In this document: in pieces, positions 36,381 through 49,167 of the stretch
Position numbering within the stretch: position 1 is the stretch's first letter
Layout: each line of letters starts with the position of its first letter
Assembly: GCA_013398615.1 (NCBI GenBank)
Contig: VZSR01000055.1
Location: forward strand, 355,560-419,559
DNA from: Brachypodius melanocephalos
Taxonomy: Eukaryota > Chordata > Aves > Passeriformes > Pycnonotidae
Length of the DNA: 64,000 nucleotides
Reading direction: 5' to 3'
Translations under genes and position numbers: made by a program
Notes under the pieces: model-generated
Databases searched by the model: none
Seen by the model: only the letters and a program-made list of their open reading frames with translations
What the model was told of the DNA's origin: nothing

Positions 36381-39300
36381 TAAATAAGTTGTATTGTAGG
36401 AAAAGAAAAAATATTCAATGATGAAATAGACCATTATCAAGCATAGACAGAAAAATCAGAAGTAGTGGTAAATAATTATACAGCTGACAATTGCAATCAT
36501 ATTTGATACAAAGTAAGAGGATAATTCCATATGAAATAAAATACTATGGCAAGAACAGCAAGTTTAATACAGGGATGGGGAAAAAAGGAAAATTATTAAC
36601 ATAATGAGACAATATGTTTAATATCAGAATCTATAATCTTTCAAAAATATTATGTTTTAACCTGGCTGGAATGGATGTTTTCAAAAAAATAGCTAGAGGA
36701 TTCATCCCTGCAAACAAGGGACCATGTCTTGGATCAAGGATCTGAACCAATCTGAGAAAGTTTTAAAGGATTTTAAAAGTCAAAATCAAATTTTGATATT
36801 AGAAAATGTTTCTGATAAGGAGATTGCCAGAAGTAGTAAACAAACACTGCCTTGATTCAGACTTTACACACAAATAAAAGGCAGTTCGTTCAAGATTTTG
36901 TGGCATCAAAACCAGAAATTTAATGGTAGTCATGAGATGTAAGTCTTACTAAAATACAGGACTGTTATCTCTTTCTGAACATGATCACATGTCTATATTT
37001 TATATTCCATATGGCAATGGACAATATCAACATTTCTTAGACGTGTTTACCTTGTTTCACTTTCATCTCAGCAAGTTTTTAAACAAAAAATTAACGTGGA
37101 GCAATAGATGGAATAAGAGTTGAATAACTGGCAGACCTCTAAAAACCATAATTGATTATAGAGTGTAAATGAATTAATAGCAATGTCCAGTAAGGGTAAA
37201 TCTATCATCCAAAATTATTGAGTAATTTTATCAGCAGTCTGTGTGACACCTAATGATGTCTGCAGGTAGTGTGAAGGTTACAGTATGGTAATAACAATAA
37301 TAATAAAAAAATCTGCTACACAAAGGTATAAATTTACTGATGGGGATGTTGTAGAAGCAGCATTATGTAGTAATATGGCAAAATACAAGAAAATTCACTT
37401 GGTCATGAGGAACAAGATTTTATCCTGCAGGGCAGCAGAGTTTGGTCCCAAAAACACCAAGCAAAGAAAGGCTACTGAGTCTTTGGAGAGAGCAGCTTGG
37501 ACATGAGCTCCAGTGTGAGTCATGCAGGTAGATGGATTAGTTATTGGTTAATTTGGAATTTGCTGGAAAACTGCAGCACATATGTGTTTGGGAATTGCCT
37601 AATGCATGCATGTTTGGAAATCTCACAGCCTACAAACCACTTTTTATGACTGGGGCTTGTATCTTTGTAGTCTATTGACAGATTTCACATTTTAGCCATG
37701 AGGTTACTCTGGGTTTTTTTCAATTTTTTTATTGTGCACAGTGTGTTCCCCTGGAAAATGCTTCATATTGCTGTACATGTGGTAGCTGTTGTGGCTTCCT
37801 GCATGCATCTTATGACCCACTTCCATATGATGGCTGGAATCCTCCATTTAGAATTGGCTGACACATGCCCGAAAATCCTGACCAAAAGAACAAGTTCTCA
37901 AAATTGACAGGACAAGATGTCCAGGTGGAAAGAGAATATATAACTGGAAAAACAAAATGAAAATCAATACCCAGCTTCATTGCACCCAATAAGCTGTAGA
38001 CCTGGGAGACATAAAAAAAGTGAAACAAAATTAGGAACGTGTTTTTGCCTGTGGGGACAAGGTTTCTACAGGTGGTGGAAGGATAACGTACACCACCACT
38101 TTGTGCTTGTGCTTCAAGGAGAGATCTTAGTGGAGTTCTAAGAAGATTCCCCGAAATAACTCAGAGAGTCATGCCATAAATGCGATCTGTTTTGTTTACT
38201 ATGGAGAAAATAATGTTAAAACTTTCCAGAATATGTAGTGTACTTATACTTTAAAGTAACCCGAAAATCTGCAGTATTAGAATTCACTCACAATACATGA
38301 ACTGAAGAAGCTAAAAATTTAGTAAATTCAGCACCCAAATAAGGAGCAGTTTCCATGTATTGAGAGCTAATAATTTAGCCTGGAAGAGAACAGACTCACT
38401 CTTGCTTGGAGTACTTAAAATAAAATTCAGTATACTTTAATGTATCTTTTGAAGATGGCTGTGTGGTATGTGTATAAGGAAGCTCAGCCTGCTGACAACT
38501 TTATTGGATTAAATAATTCAATTAGCACATAAGATGAACCGTGCAGTATCATAGGACCAAATTCAGAACTTTCCTGATAAAAAGCTGTGCTTTCAGTAAT
38601 GATTTCTTTGTCGTGTTCTTAATATTTGAAACATTCTGGGACAGAAGGAAATCTAAGCCAACCCTGAATTTAGAGGTAAAGGTACACTTCAATTATCCCA
38701 GTAGATCTGGCAGCAGTGAGGATTGTTAACCATTCTCATTTTCATGACCATGATATCAAACCCCCTCATAGCTGACAAGTTAAAAGAGTGAATGGCAATA
38801 AACCATGGTGCTGCTCAAAGTGATGAGCTGGTTCTTCCACTGCAATAAATCACCACTATTTCCTCGGCAATTGAGGCCTTAGATTTATACCAGGTAAGGG
38901 TCTGACCAGCATGTAGTGTTTTGAAATGTGGAGAAACCATTTTTCTTGGTTGCGATGTGCCTCGTTTGTCATAAAACCACAGTAAAACATTCAGAAAGGT
39001 TACTTAATACATTGTCAAAGTAAATGCATCTCTGTAAATCAGAATAAGCATGGCTAAGTCTCTGGTGATACTAGTGTTGCTAAGGTAACTACTAATTTCC
39101 ACCCTAGAGTAAATATTACATGAAGCTGACAGCTTATTCAATTTTATGTTAGACTTTGGGGCAGAGCATGTCTTTTATTTCTTCCTGTGATATTGACCCC
39201 GCTTCACTTGTGCACCCTCTTGGCTGCTTAAAATCCTTTATCTCCTAACCTTTATCACCTGCCAAAAAAACATATCAAGGTAACAGCCAGCGAATCTGAT

Positions 39301-40949
39301 CCCTCTGGTCTCCTGCTTTCTCACATGCTTTGCTTTTTATTTCATGTCAGGTTATGAGTCAAATTTCTTGACTTGTACCCTGAAGCTTACAAACAGCATC
39401 TCTAACACACCATTTAGCCAGTTTCTAAGACATACAGCTGCTATCAACGCAGTTTTCCCCACATAATTTGAATCTCTGATAAGCAAACCCACTTGTCTTT
39501 CCCTTTTACACTTGTTGGAGTCTTTGGAGGGCAGCTGTTAGCATCTTGTTGAACAAACACACAGCAGTACTTATGTGTTTGTGGGAACCCCTTCAAAGAT
39601 ATCATTTCAAGTGCAAAGTGTTTTGTGGCACCTTAAACTATCCCTCCCCTTGTCTCATGGTGCATTTGGCTTTCTATTATGCTGGCACAATCATTTGCTA
39701 CTCTGTGCTACAGCTCTGATTAAGATTCTCTCTTAAAAATTAAAAATAAAGCCTCCCCTGACTGCCTTTTTTATTTGCCCAAATCAATTCCCTGATTGGG
39801 TTGAAAGAAAGCCCTGTAGAAAGGCATCCTAGCATAACTGGGGATGTTCGTCTGCATGGCAACAGGAAAATGGGGATGTGAGGGGAAAAGGGCCAGGAAA
39901 ACGGAATCTAAAATTTCAGTTTTCCTACACCCACACTCAGGCATCCTAAACCCACAACGGGTATTTTTGAATTCCACATTCACCATTTTCTTCCTCACTT
40001 AAGAAGAGGCTGGACTGCAGCTTCCATATTTAGGTCTTGCCTCGGCTTCTGATGACACGGTCTGAATACATCCAGAGCACACCCTCAGAATGCGCTTATT
40101 CTGACATAATGCACCTGTAACTAAATTCAAACACGTCCTTTGAATTTCATGGAGTGACATTGGTTTACACCAGCAGGGAAACTAACTCAAGAAGATTCAA
40201 CTGAACAGGGCAAGCACCACCTGCAGACCTGTCAGGCCTGTTCAAAGAAATGCTGAATAGCCACTGGCTGGTGTCTGCTACAAGAAATTACTTTTGAATA
40301 GAATCAGTTGATAAGAGGTTTCATCTCACTTGGAAATGCAGTGCAATGGGGAAAAAAAAAAAAAATCAATCCCACGTTTAAAATAAAAACCCTTCCTGTC
40401 TTTTGCAAAAAAATAAGTTTATTTTATGAAATATCCACTAATTTGCACACACAATGAGAAATAGGGAAAAGAAAAGGTTCTTTTTAATTTCTATTAATGG
40501 AAAAATGAAATAAAAGAAGATAATTTTCCAGGTATGGAAATAAGCTGGCCTAAATTCTTGAATTTCACACCTTTAACAAGGCTGCATGAAAGAAGGCTTG
40601 CACTATTTATATGCTCACATCTATACATTCATCACATTTATGCTGCTGCTTTTGAGAACAAAAGAACATAGGACATGTACTAAAAGATATGGCTTTGACA
40701 GCTTGCCAGATGTCTTGTTTTCCTCTGAAACAGGGAGCTAATCACTGCCTCACTCTGAAGATGCAATCCTATAAACATTAAACTGCAGCAGTGGGAACGT
40801 GGGACTGCAAAACTTCTTCACGAGCTTCAGAGAATGTTTAAGTTCCATATCAGAAAATTATTGCTTTTGGGAGAGACAGATTCCCCGTTCCAACCTCAGT
40901 GATTGAATGCAACATCTTTATATTTGTGAGGAAATATCATGGACTCTCT

Positions 40950-41350
40950 CAAGGAAAACAGCCAGGCAAACCGCCTTTGGTTTGCTTATCGTTCCAGAGC
41001 GGCTGAGGTCTAGGAATCAATTAAGATTTCAGAAAGCTCCTGGGAGGAGCGTGGGCTGTGTGTGTTTATTTGCATGACCCCTCTGCACACTCCTGGGTTT
41101 TTTTGTCTGAATGGTTGTTTTCTATGCCTGTTTAGTCTTTGAAATCCAAACCAATAACAGAGATGATTTTATTAAGCGGACAGATGCCCTTAACAAACCA
41201 GACTGGAATCATCATTGCCTTTGACGTAAATTTATGGAGCAGTTGTCAGATGGTAATGACTTTCAGTCATCACCGTGTCTGAATCTGAGGCTGTGAGTTG
41301 GGTAATAATAGACTTGGTGTTGCATTACCAGTTTCCTCAGCCATGTAGTG
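40950..41350. promoter_or_regulatory. Enhancer-like block with octamer and homeodomain motifs
   Basis: The block holds a perfect POU octamer ATTTGCAT (41068-41075), homeodomain-type cores in GAATCAATTAAG and GGTAATGAC, and a palindromic GCAAACC-GCCTTT-GGTTTGC hairpin (40966-40985). It also retains several CpGs (CCGCC, TCGTTC, AGCGGC, AGCGTG, AAGCGG, GACGTA, CACCGTG) in an otherwise CpG-poor region. There is no open frame of note and no recognised repeat. Mixed octamer/homeodomain motif density with retained CpG is typical of developmental enhancers in gene deserts. That is an inference; cross-species conservation is the missing evidence. Confidence 0.4.
40966..40985. repeat. 7-bp palindrome within the enhancer-like block
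   Basis: Arms GCAAACC and GGTTTGC are separated by GCCTTT. It is small enough to be chance, but its position beside the motif cluster is noted. Confidence 0.7.
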
Positions 41351-42889
41351 TCCTGCATCCATCTTGGACAGAACAGATCTCAATGTTCCTAACAAAATGT
41401 TAGAAAATTAAGATTCTCTTTTCAATGTCCATCTAACATGCACAGACTGAGGGATTAATCAAGATTCCTGCAGTCATGCTTGACTTTTAAAGAGGGACTT
41501 TCAACGTAAACCCTCCTTCTTTGGTAATTTTTTTTTATTATCACAGCTAAAACATCCCTTTAGAGCAAAACCAAAATTAAAGAAAAAGCCCCAAAGTTTA
41601 GACCAATGATTTTCATCTCTGTAAAGTGAGTAGAATCAAGGTCTAAAAATGCCATTTACGAATTCCTTAGTCTTAAAGCTGTACTGTCACAAGAAAATGG
41701 ATGCAGATATTTGCATCTTGTGCTGAGTTTTCTCAAAAAATATTCAAAGGAATAGATTTTTCCTTCTTGAATAAATTTAAAAGAACATATTAACATCTAA
41801 CTTCATTTTATAGTGCAAGCTAGTGTATGTACAGCCAACAATTTTATGCAAGATTGACTTATAATACTTCATTGGGATAAACAAGAAATTATTAATTTAA
41901 TGTCTTTTAAATGAACCTATTTTGCAAGTGCACCTTGGTGTTCATGTCTCATGACACACCTTAAAGGGTGATGCTGAGGGACAAATGACCATAAATACCA
42001 AAATCATGCTGATCCTCAGGGAATATGTCACAGCAAAAACCAAAATTATCAGAATTCTTACTAATACATCCTAAACTCTTTGAAATTATTAAATCTTTCC
42101 TCTTTACTTAGGATGACTGTAGTTTTGCTAAAAACTGAAACAGGTCTTAAAACTCTGAATTTCCTACAGCAGTCTACAACAAGAAAACCTGCATTAATGA
42201 AGTGAGTAATATATAGGAGACCAGCATTAAGCTAGTTAGAAGATTAATGTGCATGAAAAGGTCAAAAACTAAGACAGAGCTAGTCAAATGTAGGAAACTG
42301 GCTTTATCTGATTTAAGTCAGTGTGACTACATATTGGTTCATTACTATACAGAACAAGAGTTGCTCCATTTTATCTCTAGGGATGACTGCTACCCTTGAA
42401 AGAAAGTATTTGGAAAATTGCTACTGTTCCAGGATGGAAAATTTGAGAAGTCTCTACCACAGGAGTCATACATAAACCTGTAAATGAGTGACTAATACTT
42501 CCTACCCAAGTCCTTCCAAAAGTCTAGACTCCATTTTTTCAGCAGGACATAAATTAGGGTGAGCTCCAGTCTCAGTTACACTGCAAACAATGCTCAGCTG
42601 GATGTGTGCTGTGCTGCTTAGCTACAGTTTGTCTTTCAGAGATCAAAAGATTCTCTACAACGATTTGTGAAGTGCTGTAATTGTGGTGATTCCTGTTCTA
42701 CATTCACACAAACAGGAAAGTGTGTCTGAGACCTCCTTTGTACCTGTACAATTATCTCTTTCTCTCTCTTAGCAAATAATAGATGTGACCATCTAACAGG
42801 CCTTTTCTAACATGATAAACTTGAGTCCTGGAATTCTGTGATCACTTATTCTCTTTTTGTCATTAAATAAGTTAAAAAGAATTTGGGAG

Positions 42890-44140
42890 TTGTCTGCATC
42901 CAGCTCCCATCCCAATGCAGGGATAATTTAATGTAGCTGTCTCTGGAAATGGAGAATCCAAAACTCTCTAGGTAACCAAGTCTGCTGTTCAACCAACCTC
43001 ACACTGAAGATTTTTTTATCTTAGATCTAATTACATTTTTCCTTCCTGCAGCCTCTGTTCACTGCCTCTTGCCCTTTTGCTGTGAAACTCTGACAGAAGT
43101 CTAGCTCCATCTTCTCTATAAATCCTTTTTAAGGAGTTGAAAGTGACATTTAGATCTTCCCCTAGCCTTATGTTCTTCAGTCTGCCACTACTGAGCTCCA
43201 TGACATTTCTGTCAGCCCATTTCTTGGGGTTATTGAATTATCTCTGGATGACAGTCCTTCCCTCCAACTTGTTTGTTGGTCCCAGCACTGGTGTCATCTG
43301 CAAACCTGATGAGTATTTATCATCATTCCCACCACTCTGTTCATTAATAGAGACATTAATCAGTATTTGCCCCTGTATCAGCTGCTGAGGAATGTCACTA
43401 ATAATCACATGCCAGTTGGACTCCACACCACTGATCATATTTGGCAGCCTAGCAAGTTTTCCATCTGTCCAGCCTATTTTTACCACTTTGGCTGCAGAAA
43501 CACTACTATGAGAGACCATGCCCAAAGCTCTGCTGCCATCAGAACAAACAACATGCTGTGCTCCCTCCTCTTCCACCAAGCCATTCATGTAATCTCCAAA
43601 GGCAGACAGAGGTTTGTAAGACAAAACTTTCCCTTAGGGAAGGCAAAGTAGATAACAAATCAGCCTGTTGGGGGTATTTTGTGTCCCTACAAACAGCAAA
43701 TCAGTAGAATTTGCTGCACAGCCCTATTCAAGGCCAAAGCTGAATAGACTGGCCTATAATTATCTGAATATTTACCCTTGCTTTTCATGAGCATAGATTG
43801 ATTTTCCATTTTCTCATAATTTGTGACATTCTCAAATGGCCACAGCCTCTCCAAGATGACAGAAAGAAGCCTTTCAATGGCTTCAGATTTTTCCCTCACC
43901 ATCCTTGAGCATTTCCAGTCCCATAGGCTTATGGTTCTCCTGTTTCCCTAAGTTATCCCTTTCCCGGTCCTCCTCTACCACTAGCAGTTTACATTTCCAG
44001 GGACTGACACTGGACATGGGACATGTCAGGGGCATCAAATCCAACCTTGCCACAGTAAAGACGGAGCCAAAGGAGGCAGAGAGTCTTTCCATATCCCTTG
44101 TGGTTACACTGCCTATCCCAGGCCACTTGTTCATTCTTTA
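42890..44140 (-). mobile_element. Decayed CR1 LINE: ORF2 reverse-transcriptase remains plus 3' untranslated region
   Basis: Read on the minus strand from about 44140 down, three overlapping pieces follow the CR1 ORF2 order. First comes a segment with ASFGSVFT and NHKPMGLEMLKD (44134-43883), the region just upstream of the polymerase fingers. Next is a segment with LLSVILERLW and DNYRPVYS (43902-43687), where the RPV motif of LINE reverse transcriptases is intact. Last is a segment with SGVESNWHVIISDIPQ and QILINVSINE (43624-43238), the region leading to the catalytic box. The expected FADD catalytic motif reads SSGLQMT here, so the active-site aspartates are gone. Below about 43190 the sequence passes into CR1 3' untranslated motifs (CTGACAGAAGTCTAGCTCCA and CTGGAAATGGAGAATCC). 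The ORF2 C-terminal third is missing, so an internal deletion joined the two parts. It is broken by frameshifts and stops and is old. Confidence 0.88.
43238..44134 (-). pseudogene. CR1 ORF2 reverse-transcriptase pseudogene
   Basis: This is the coding portion of the surrounding CR1 relic, spread over at least three reading-frame segments (44134-43883, 43902-43687, 43624-43238). In a live element ORF2 encodes an apurinic-type endonuclease and a reverse transcriptase that copies CR1 RNA at a nicked target. Here the endonuclease half is absent. The RPV motif and the xGVPQG-like turn (SDIPQ) can still be seen, but the FADD catalytic box has been lost. It cannot make an active enzyme. Confidence 0.85.
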
Positions 44141-44788
44141 TCTTCTAATAAATTGGGGGAAAACCAATTATATTCTTTGTCAATATATTTAACCAAATAG
44201 CATAAAGGCTTTTATTGTATTTATTCACACCAGCTGTGAATGAACTTGAATTGTTGTAGTAAACAACATCACTGTGCAATTTTCATAATATTTCAACATA
44301 TATAATTAAACTTTTTTTGGTATTTCTTGCTTAATTTTTGCAGACTTGCAAAGCAACCCCCAGCCTCTGGTAATTTAGTAAGGTAGCCATTTTTTGATTC
44401 GCTCTGACTTTGAAAAGTTTTGTTTCTCTGCATAAATATTTTATCCCATACATTTACTGTTCAGGCTTAGCTAGAAACAAAACAAATTGCTCCAGGATTA
44501 CTTAAACAGAAAGTTCTTAAGCTAAAGAAATCTATCCAGACAGCAAATCAACCCGTGATAAAATAGCAATTTTCCTATTCAGGCAGGTCAGTAATTTTGT
44601 GTGTACTGTGAGGCTGGGAATAACAGCTCCGTACCAGGCATTAACCTTAGGTCTCTTTGCCAAGTTTTCTTCAAAGATCTGTAAGGCTAGCTCTTATTGT
44701 CAAAAGTGTACTTATGAATCAGCACAGACACAATTATTCTCAGTGAAAACAAGAATTGCCCTTTTAAAGAATATTAACATTTCAAAAT

Positions 44789-44891
44789 CAAACTTAAAAA
44801 CAAAAACAAAACCCAAACCCAACCAACCGAACAAAAACCACCAAAAAATCAAACCAAACCAGCAACAGAAACACCAAATCAAATACAACCT
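44789..44891 (+). repeat. A/C-rich low-complexity tract
   Basis: About 100 bases of A and C with a few G and T, built from CAAAA, CCCAAA and CCAAC units. The frame 44599-44919 stays open through it, giving a run of Lys, Pro, Asn and Gln with no meaning. Confidence 0.85.
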
Positions 44892-46051
44892 AGAAAAATG
44901 TCATTTGAAGTTGCCTTGAGAACTTTAAATGGAAACTTTAAGGTATGCCGTGGCTGTGCTTACAGGCTGGCTTTAATCCTGTGATTTTCCTTTTCCCAAC
45001 AATACTAGCGCCATTCAGAGCACACAATAGACACTTTACTCTTTGTAACAACTAGTCAATACTTTCTTTACTTCTCCTAAGGATACATCCCTTTGTTCAG
45101 GCTATATTTACTATGCACTCTATAAATCTGCTCTGATTAGCATCACACAAGGGCTCTGTAAGAGCGGGAGGAAGAGAAGTGCATTCTCCCTGGCACCTCT
45201 CAATAGCTTCAGAATGCAAGTCCTGCAAATACAAACCTTTTCACAATGCGTGTTCCAAATTATCCACATAAATGATACTGGAATACATAATTCCCTCCAT
45301 ACATAACCTGCCTTTCAAAAACTAGTTTACTTCCTGAACAAAAAATTCCACATTTTAATCTCTGAAAGAGGGACGGCAGGTGGTGGGAGGTAAGGGAGAA
45401 CACACAACCATTTGTTCAACAAGGATAAAGAAAAAGGCAAAACAAAATGTCAAGTGGCTCCTGAGCAGAGTTATTCTGTTCACCTAAATCCAGGTATGCC
45501 ATCATGCCATATCCAATGTGAGCCATCACATTCTCCTTGCCAGGAAAGGCAGATCTTGAAGCACGGAGGTTATTCACTCCAGCAAGCTTTAAAGTGAGGG
45601 AAAAGAACATGACACATTCTCCAACCTCATGCTCAAAAAGGCTGGAATCTTCATGTTTCCTTGCTTGCAAAGCCCTCAGCCTGAAGATGACGTGCTATAA
45701 GATTATTTTGGTGTTGCATGGAAACAGAGGAGGGAAGGAAGTGCTACAGCTCCTGCCTTAGTCTCACCAGGCAAGTGACATGTACCACACAACATTTTGG
45801 TGTAAGTTCTGATCCCACTGAATGAGGATTTTTGCCATTGACAGGCGCAAAGAAGAGAATTTCCTAGCCCTAGGCCAAAATTAGAAGATATGGATTGGTT
45901 TAGAATATGTAATTGCCAGGAAAGGAATTTGACACTTTGGCTGTTTTTAGATATTGTGTAAGACATTTTGGCAGCAAAAGTGGTAAGCAAAACAAGTAAT
46001 AAATTATTAATTATAAGGCATCTACCCTTTACTTCTTAATGTAATCATGAC

Positions 46052-46067
46052 TATATATATATATATC
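46052..46067 (+). repeat. Short (TA)n run
   Basis: Eight TA units followed by CTCATATC. Confidence 0.85.
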
Positions 46068-49000
46068 TCATATCATACAGCTTATCTATGTAGACTTATA
46101 TTACTTTATACGTATCATGTATTTATATGTACTTAGGTTATACATACTCCATGTATAAAATTACAGTTTACAAGAATAAGAAAGCATTTCTTATATATTA
46201 AGTTTCTGTCAGTTCTAGTCACTGTTTTCCCACTCCTTCCTGAACTCTATACAAGATATTTCCTCAGCAATCTGGATTTCTGTCTCCTTCTTCAAGATCT
46301 TGGAGGGAGGGGGAAATAATTTTTGTTCCTGCAGCTCAAACCTCGCATGGGAAGAAGTTGGTATAAGTCTTTATAACACAAGGTGTCCTTGTTCCATCTT
46401 ATTGTTGGGGGAGATGGACTCACTCACTGTGATATGTAGTGAAAATTATTGCATTCCCAGGGCAAGGAAGTCAAGGTGTCTTCATGTTGTCTGGGAAGGA
46501 ACCGGCAAATGAAAATTTCCTGTGGCCAGAACCACAGATTGCAAGAGAAGTTAAAATTTGAGCCCCGTGGTCCTTAAGTACAACCTGACATTTGACCAAA
46601 GAGCTGCACCGAGAAGGTCTCAATATCCTAAAACAGCAGACACCTGCTGACATGCTGTGAGTACAATGGATGGAAGTAAATAAATTCCTTTCCTGCTAGC
46701 TATGTTGCCTGGTCTTTGTCAACCTCATTAATGCAAATAGGGGCCTTTTGCCTCCTGACAATCCATCACACATGAAGACTGGCAAGGAGAATGATTTTTT
46801 CAAGGAACATAAAGGTCAGAGAGCTACCAAAAGATGAGAAAATGACTTAACCATTGAAGGAAAGAGAGAGCTGTAAGACTGGAGGAGAGAGAGTTGTAAG
46901 ATGCTGTGGACTAACTCAGTCATGCCTTTATAAAAGAGTTCAAAAGAGAGAAAAAAAGAGCAGTGACCACACACCCTCCAAAGCATCACCTTGCATTCAC
47001 TTTCAGCACCCTGGTTCTTCTATTTTTACCAGTTATCCAATTATTACAAGTGAGTTTACCAGGTATGTCTCCCAAGTCTATATGGATGGAGCTGCACAAG
47101 GCAGAGTCTATGGGCCACATCATCTTCTGGGAGTTCCCTCTTTTTCAGGCATGAAAATAACCCAGGAATAGAAAATAACTTGCAAATTGCCTGACAGGTG
47201 TTCAGGTAAATAAGTAGGGGATCTTTTCAGTATACTGCAGTATTACAGGACTGCAAGGTGCACTGCAGATTAGCTGAGGAGAGAAAAAAAAAATACATTG
47301 CCTGAAAATATTGCTCTCCTTTCACATGTTTTAGATACAGCAAGTGATACTGATCTAGTTGATAAATCATTTGCCCCATTCATCCATGCTTGGAAACATT
47401 CCGCCTATTTATAACCTCTAGTGGAGGCAGAGGTATCTCAAAATAGTACTTATTTCAGTTTCCCCAATATTATTACGGTACTTGTACTCATATTAAAAAG
47501 AAAATTATTAAAAAAAAAGTGCAGAAATCATTTTATACCAAAAGAGATACATTGAAGGGAACATTTCTTTAAGTACAGCTAGTTTCCAAGCTCATTCATG
47601 TTTAAAACGAAGGAAGAATATTTTCTTTGATCCAAATTTTGAGATATTTGTTTCCCCAGACCCGTACATAGAAGGTGGTTAAATCCATTTTGATTTTGTA
47701 GTGCAAATATTGACTTGTTCACTTGCTACTTAACTGTGATACTTGTCTGACATTTCCTTTCTGCTCTGGATTTCATTATAAACTAAAACATAATTCTTTT
47801 CCATTTTTCCTCAAATGTTCTGTGTTGGAGTTAACAGTGGACTTATCATTACAGATTTTAGGATGTGTCTCTATCTGATTTGCTCTTGCTTCATGAATTC
47901 TTTTAATTACTCTTTTTCAGAAGACATGATAAAATACTTTACACAATATTTGGCAATATGACCTTTGTGGGTTACAGGATTTTTTAAAATTTCTAATGGC
48001 ACATTGCCTAAATTAATATAAAATATTTTTATTTCTTGTAGAAATTAAGAAGTATATTAAAAGATCAATGTAGATTTAATAATTTTATGTAATATGATGG
48101 ATTTATTGCTTTTAATGAAATAAAGTGTTTTTAGAACGGGATTACCATCTATATTTTTTTACTAATATAAAAGCCAAGTTATTGATGGATGAAAAAAATC
48201 AAAACCTATGATATTTGGAAACCCAGATTGTTAGTGATTAGTAAATATTAGTTCCCTAAGCACTTTGGATAGACTATCAACAATGGTATTAGATTTCTTC
48301 CCCTCATAATTATGATAAATTTGAGTTTCCAAATTTTAAAAATTCTCCTTTGTCATACTTGTGCTATATTCAGGGAATGTTAATCCTATATTTTCATCTC
48401 ATAGATAATTTTCTTCTTAACCAACTAAAGGAAATATAACCCTTAAGCAATGAACTTCAAGAGCTTTAAAATTACAGACATTATCAGCAGATGAACCTCT
48501 ACTTAGATAAAGGGATTAATACATTTTTTGCATATATGAACCCAAATAACTGAATTCAGATGTGATATATACATGGTGGGCACCCTCAAATGAGCATCTT
48601 ATAGGACTTTCTCTTGCAGGAAGGTTTACCTGAAGGATCTAAAGGAATAGGAAATGCAGGCAACCTGGACATTGCTACAGAAGAGGTGAAAATTGCATGA
48701 AATGTCATGCTGCCTGCTAGAGATAAGGTCTACAAACCGACCAGAGGCCACAAAGAGTCCTAATGGAAACGGGTCTGCTGATGAGTTTGTATGTTGAGAT
48801 ACAAAAAAATTATTATTTTGCTGGCATGACTCAAAGATGGCTGTGCTAGGTGAAGGACCCAAATACATCGTGGTGAGTAGATAATGTGAAGCGATATTTT
48901 AACACCCATAGATGAAGATTGAGACATAAAAGACAAAAATAATTTGGAATATTTTGAAATGTTCCACTAGCAGATGACAGAGATTATTCAAAAGAGAGAT

Positions 49001-49137
49001 TTATTTGAGTATATAGGTACTGTACTTGTGTAAGGATCAAGATATAAATTAAACCCAAAGGTCAGTTATTTGAGATAAACAGAGGTCAAGTTCCAAAAAG
49101 AATAGCTTTACATTTTGAGCAAAAATATTCTGAAGTT

Positions 49138-49167
49138 AAAAAAAAAAAAAACAAAAAAACAACCCAG
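49138..49167 (+). repeat. A homopolymer grading into A/C tract
   Basis: A long A run followed by CAAAAAAACAACCCAG. It could be a decayed poly-A tail, but no retrocopy is recognised upstream. Confidence 0.8.

Larger units (their letters stand above)
33326..42889. other. Spacer, no gene recognised
   Basis: Except for an enhancer-like block at 40950-41350 and small repeats, this is AT-rich DNA. A GC-richer patch at 33740-34060 and frames open on both strands at 35419-35716 (97 codons each way) have no recognisable domains. A short CA run lies at 35561-35572. No transposon family was identified here. Confidence 0.55.
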
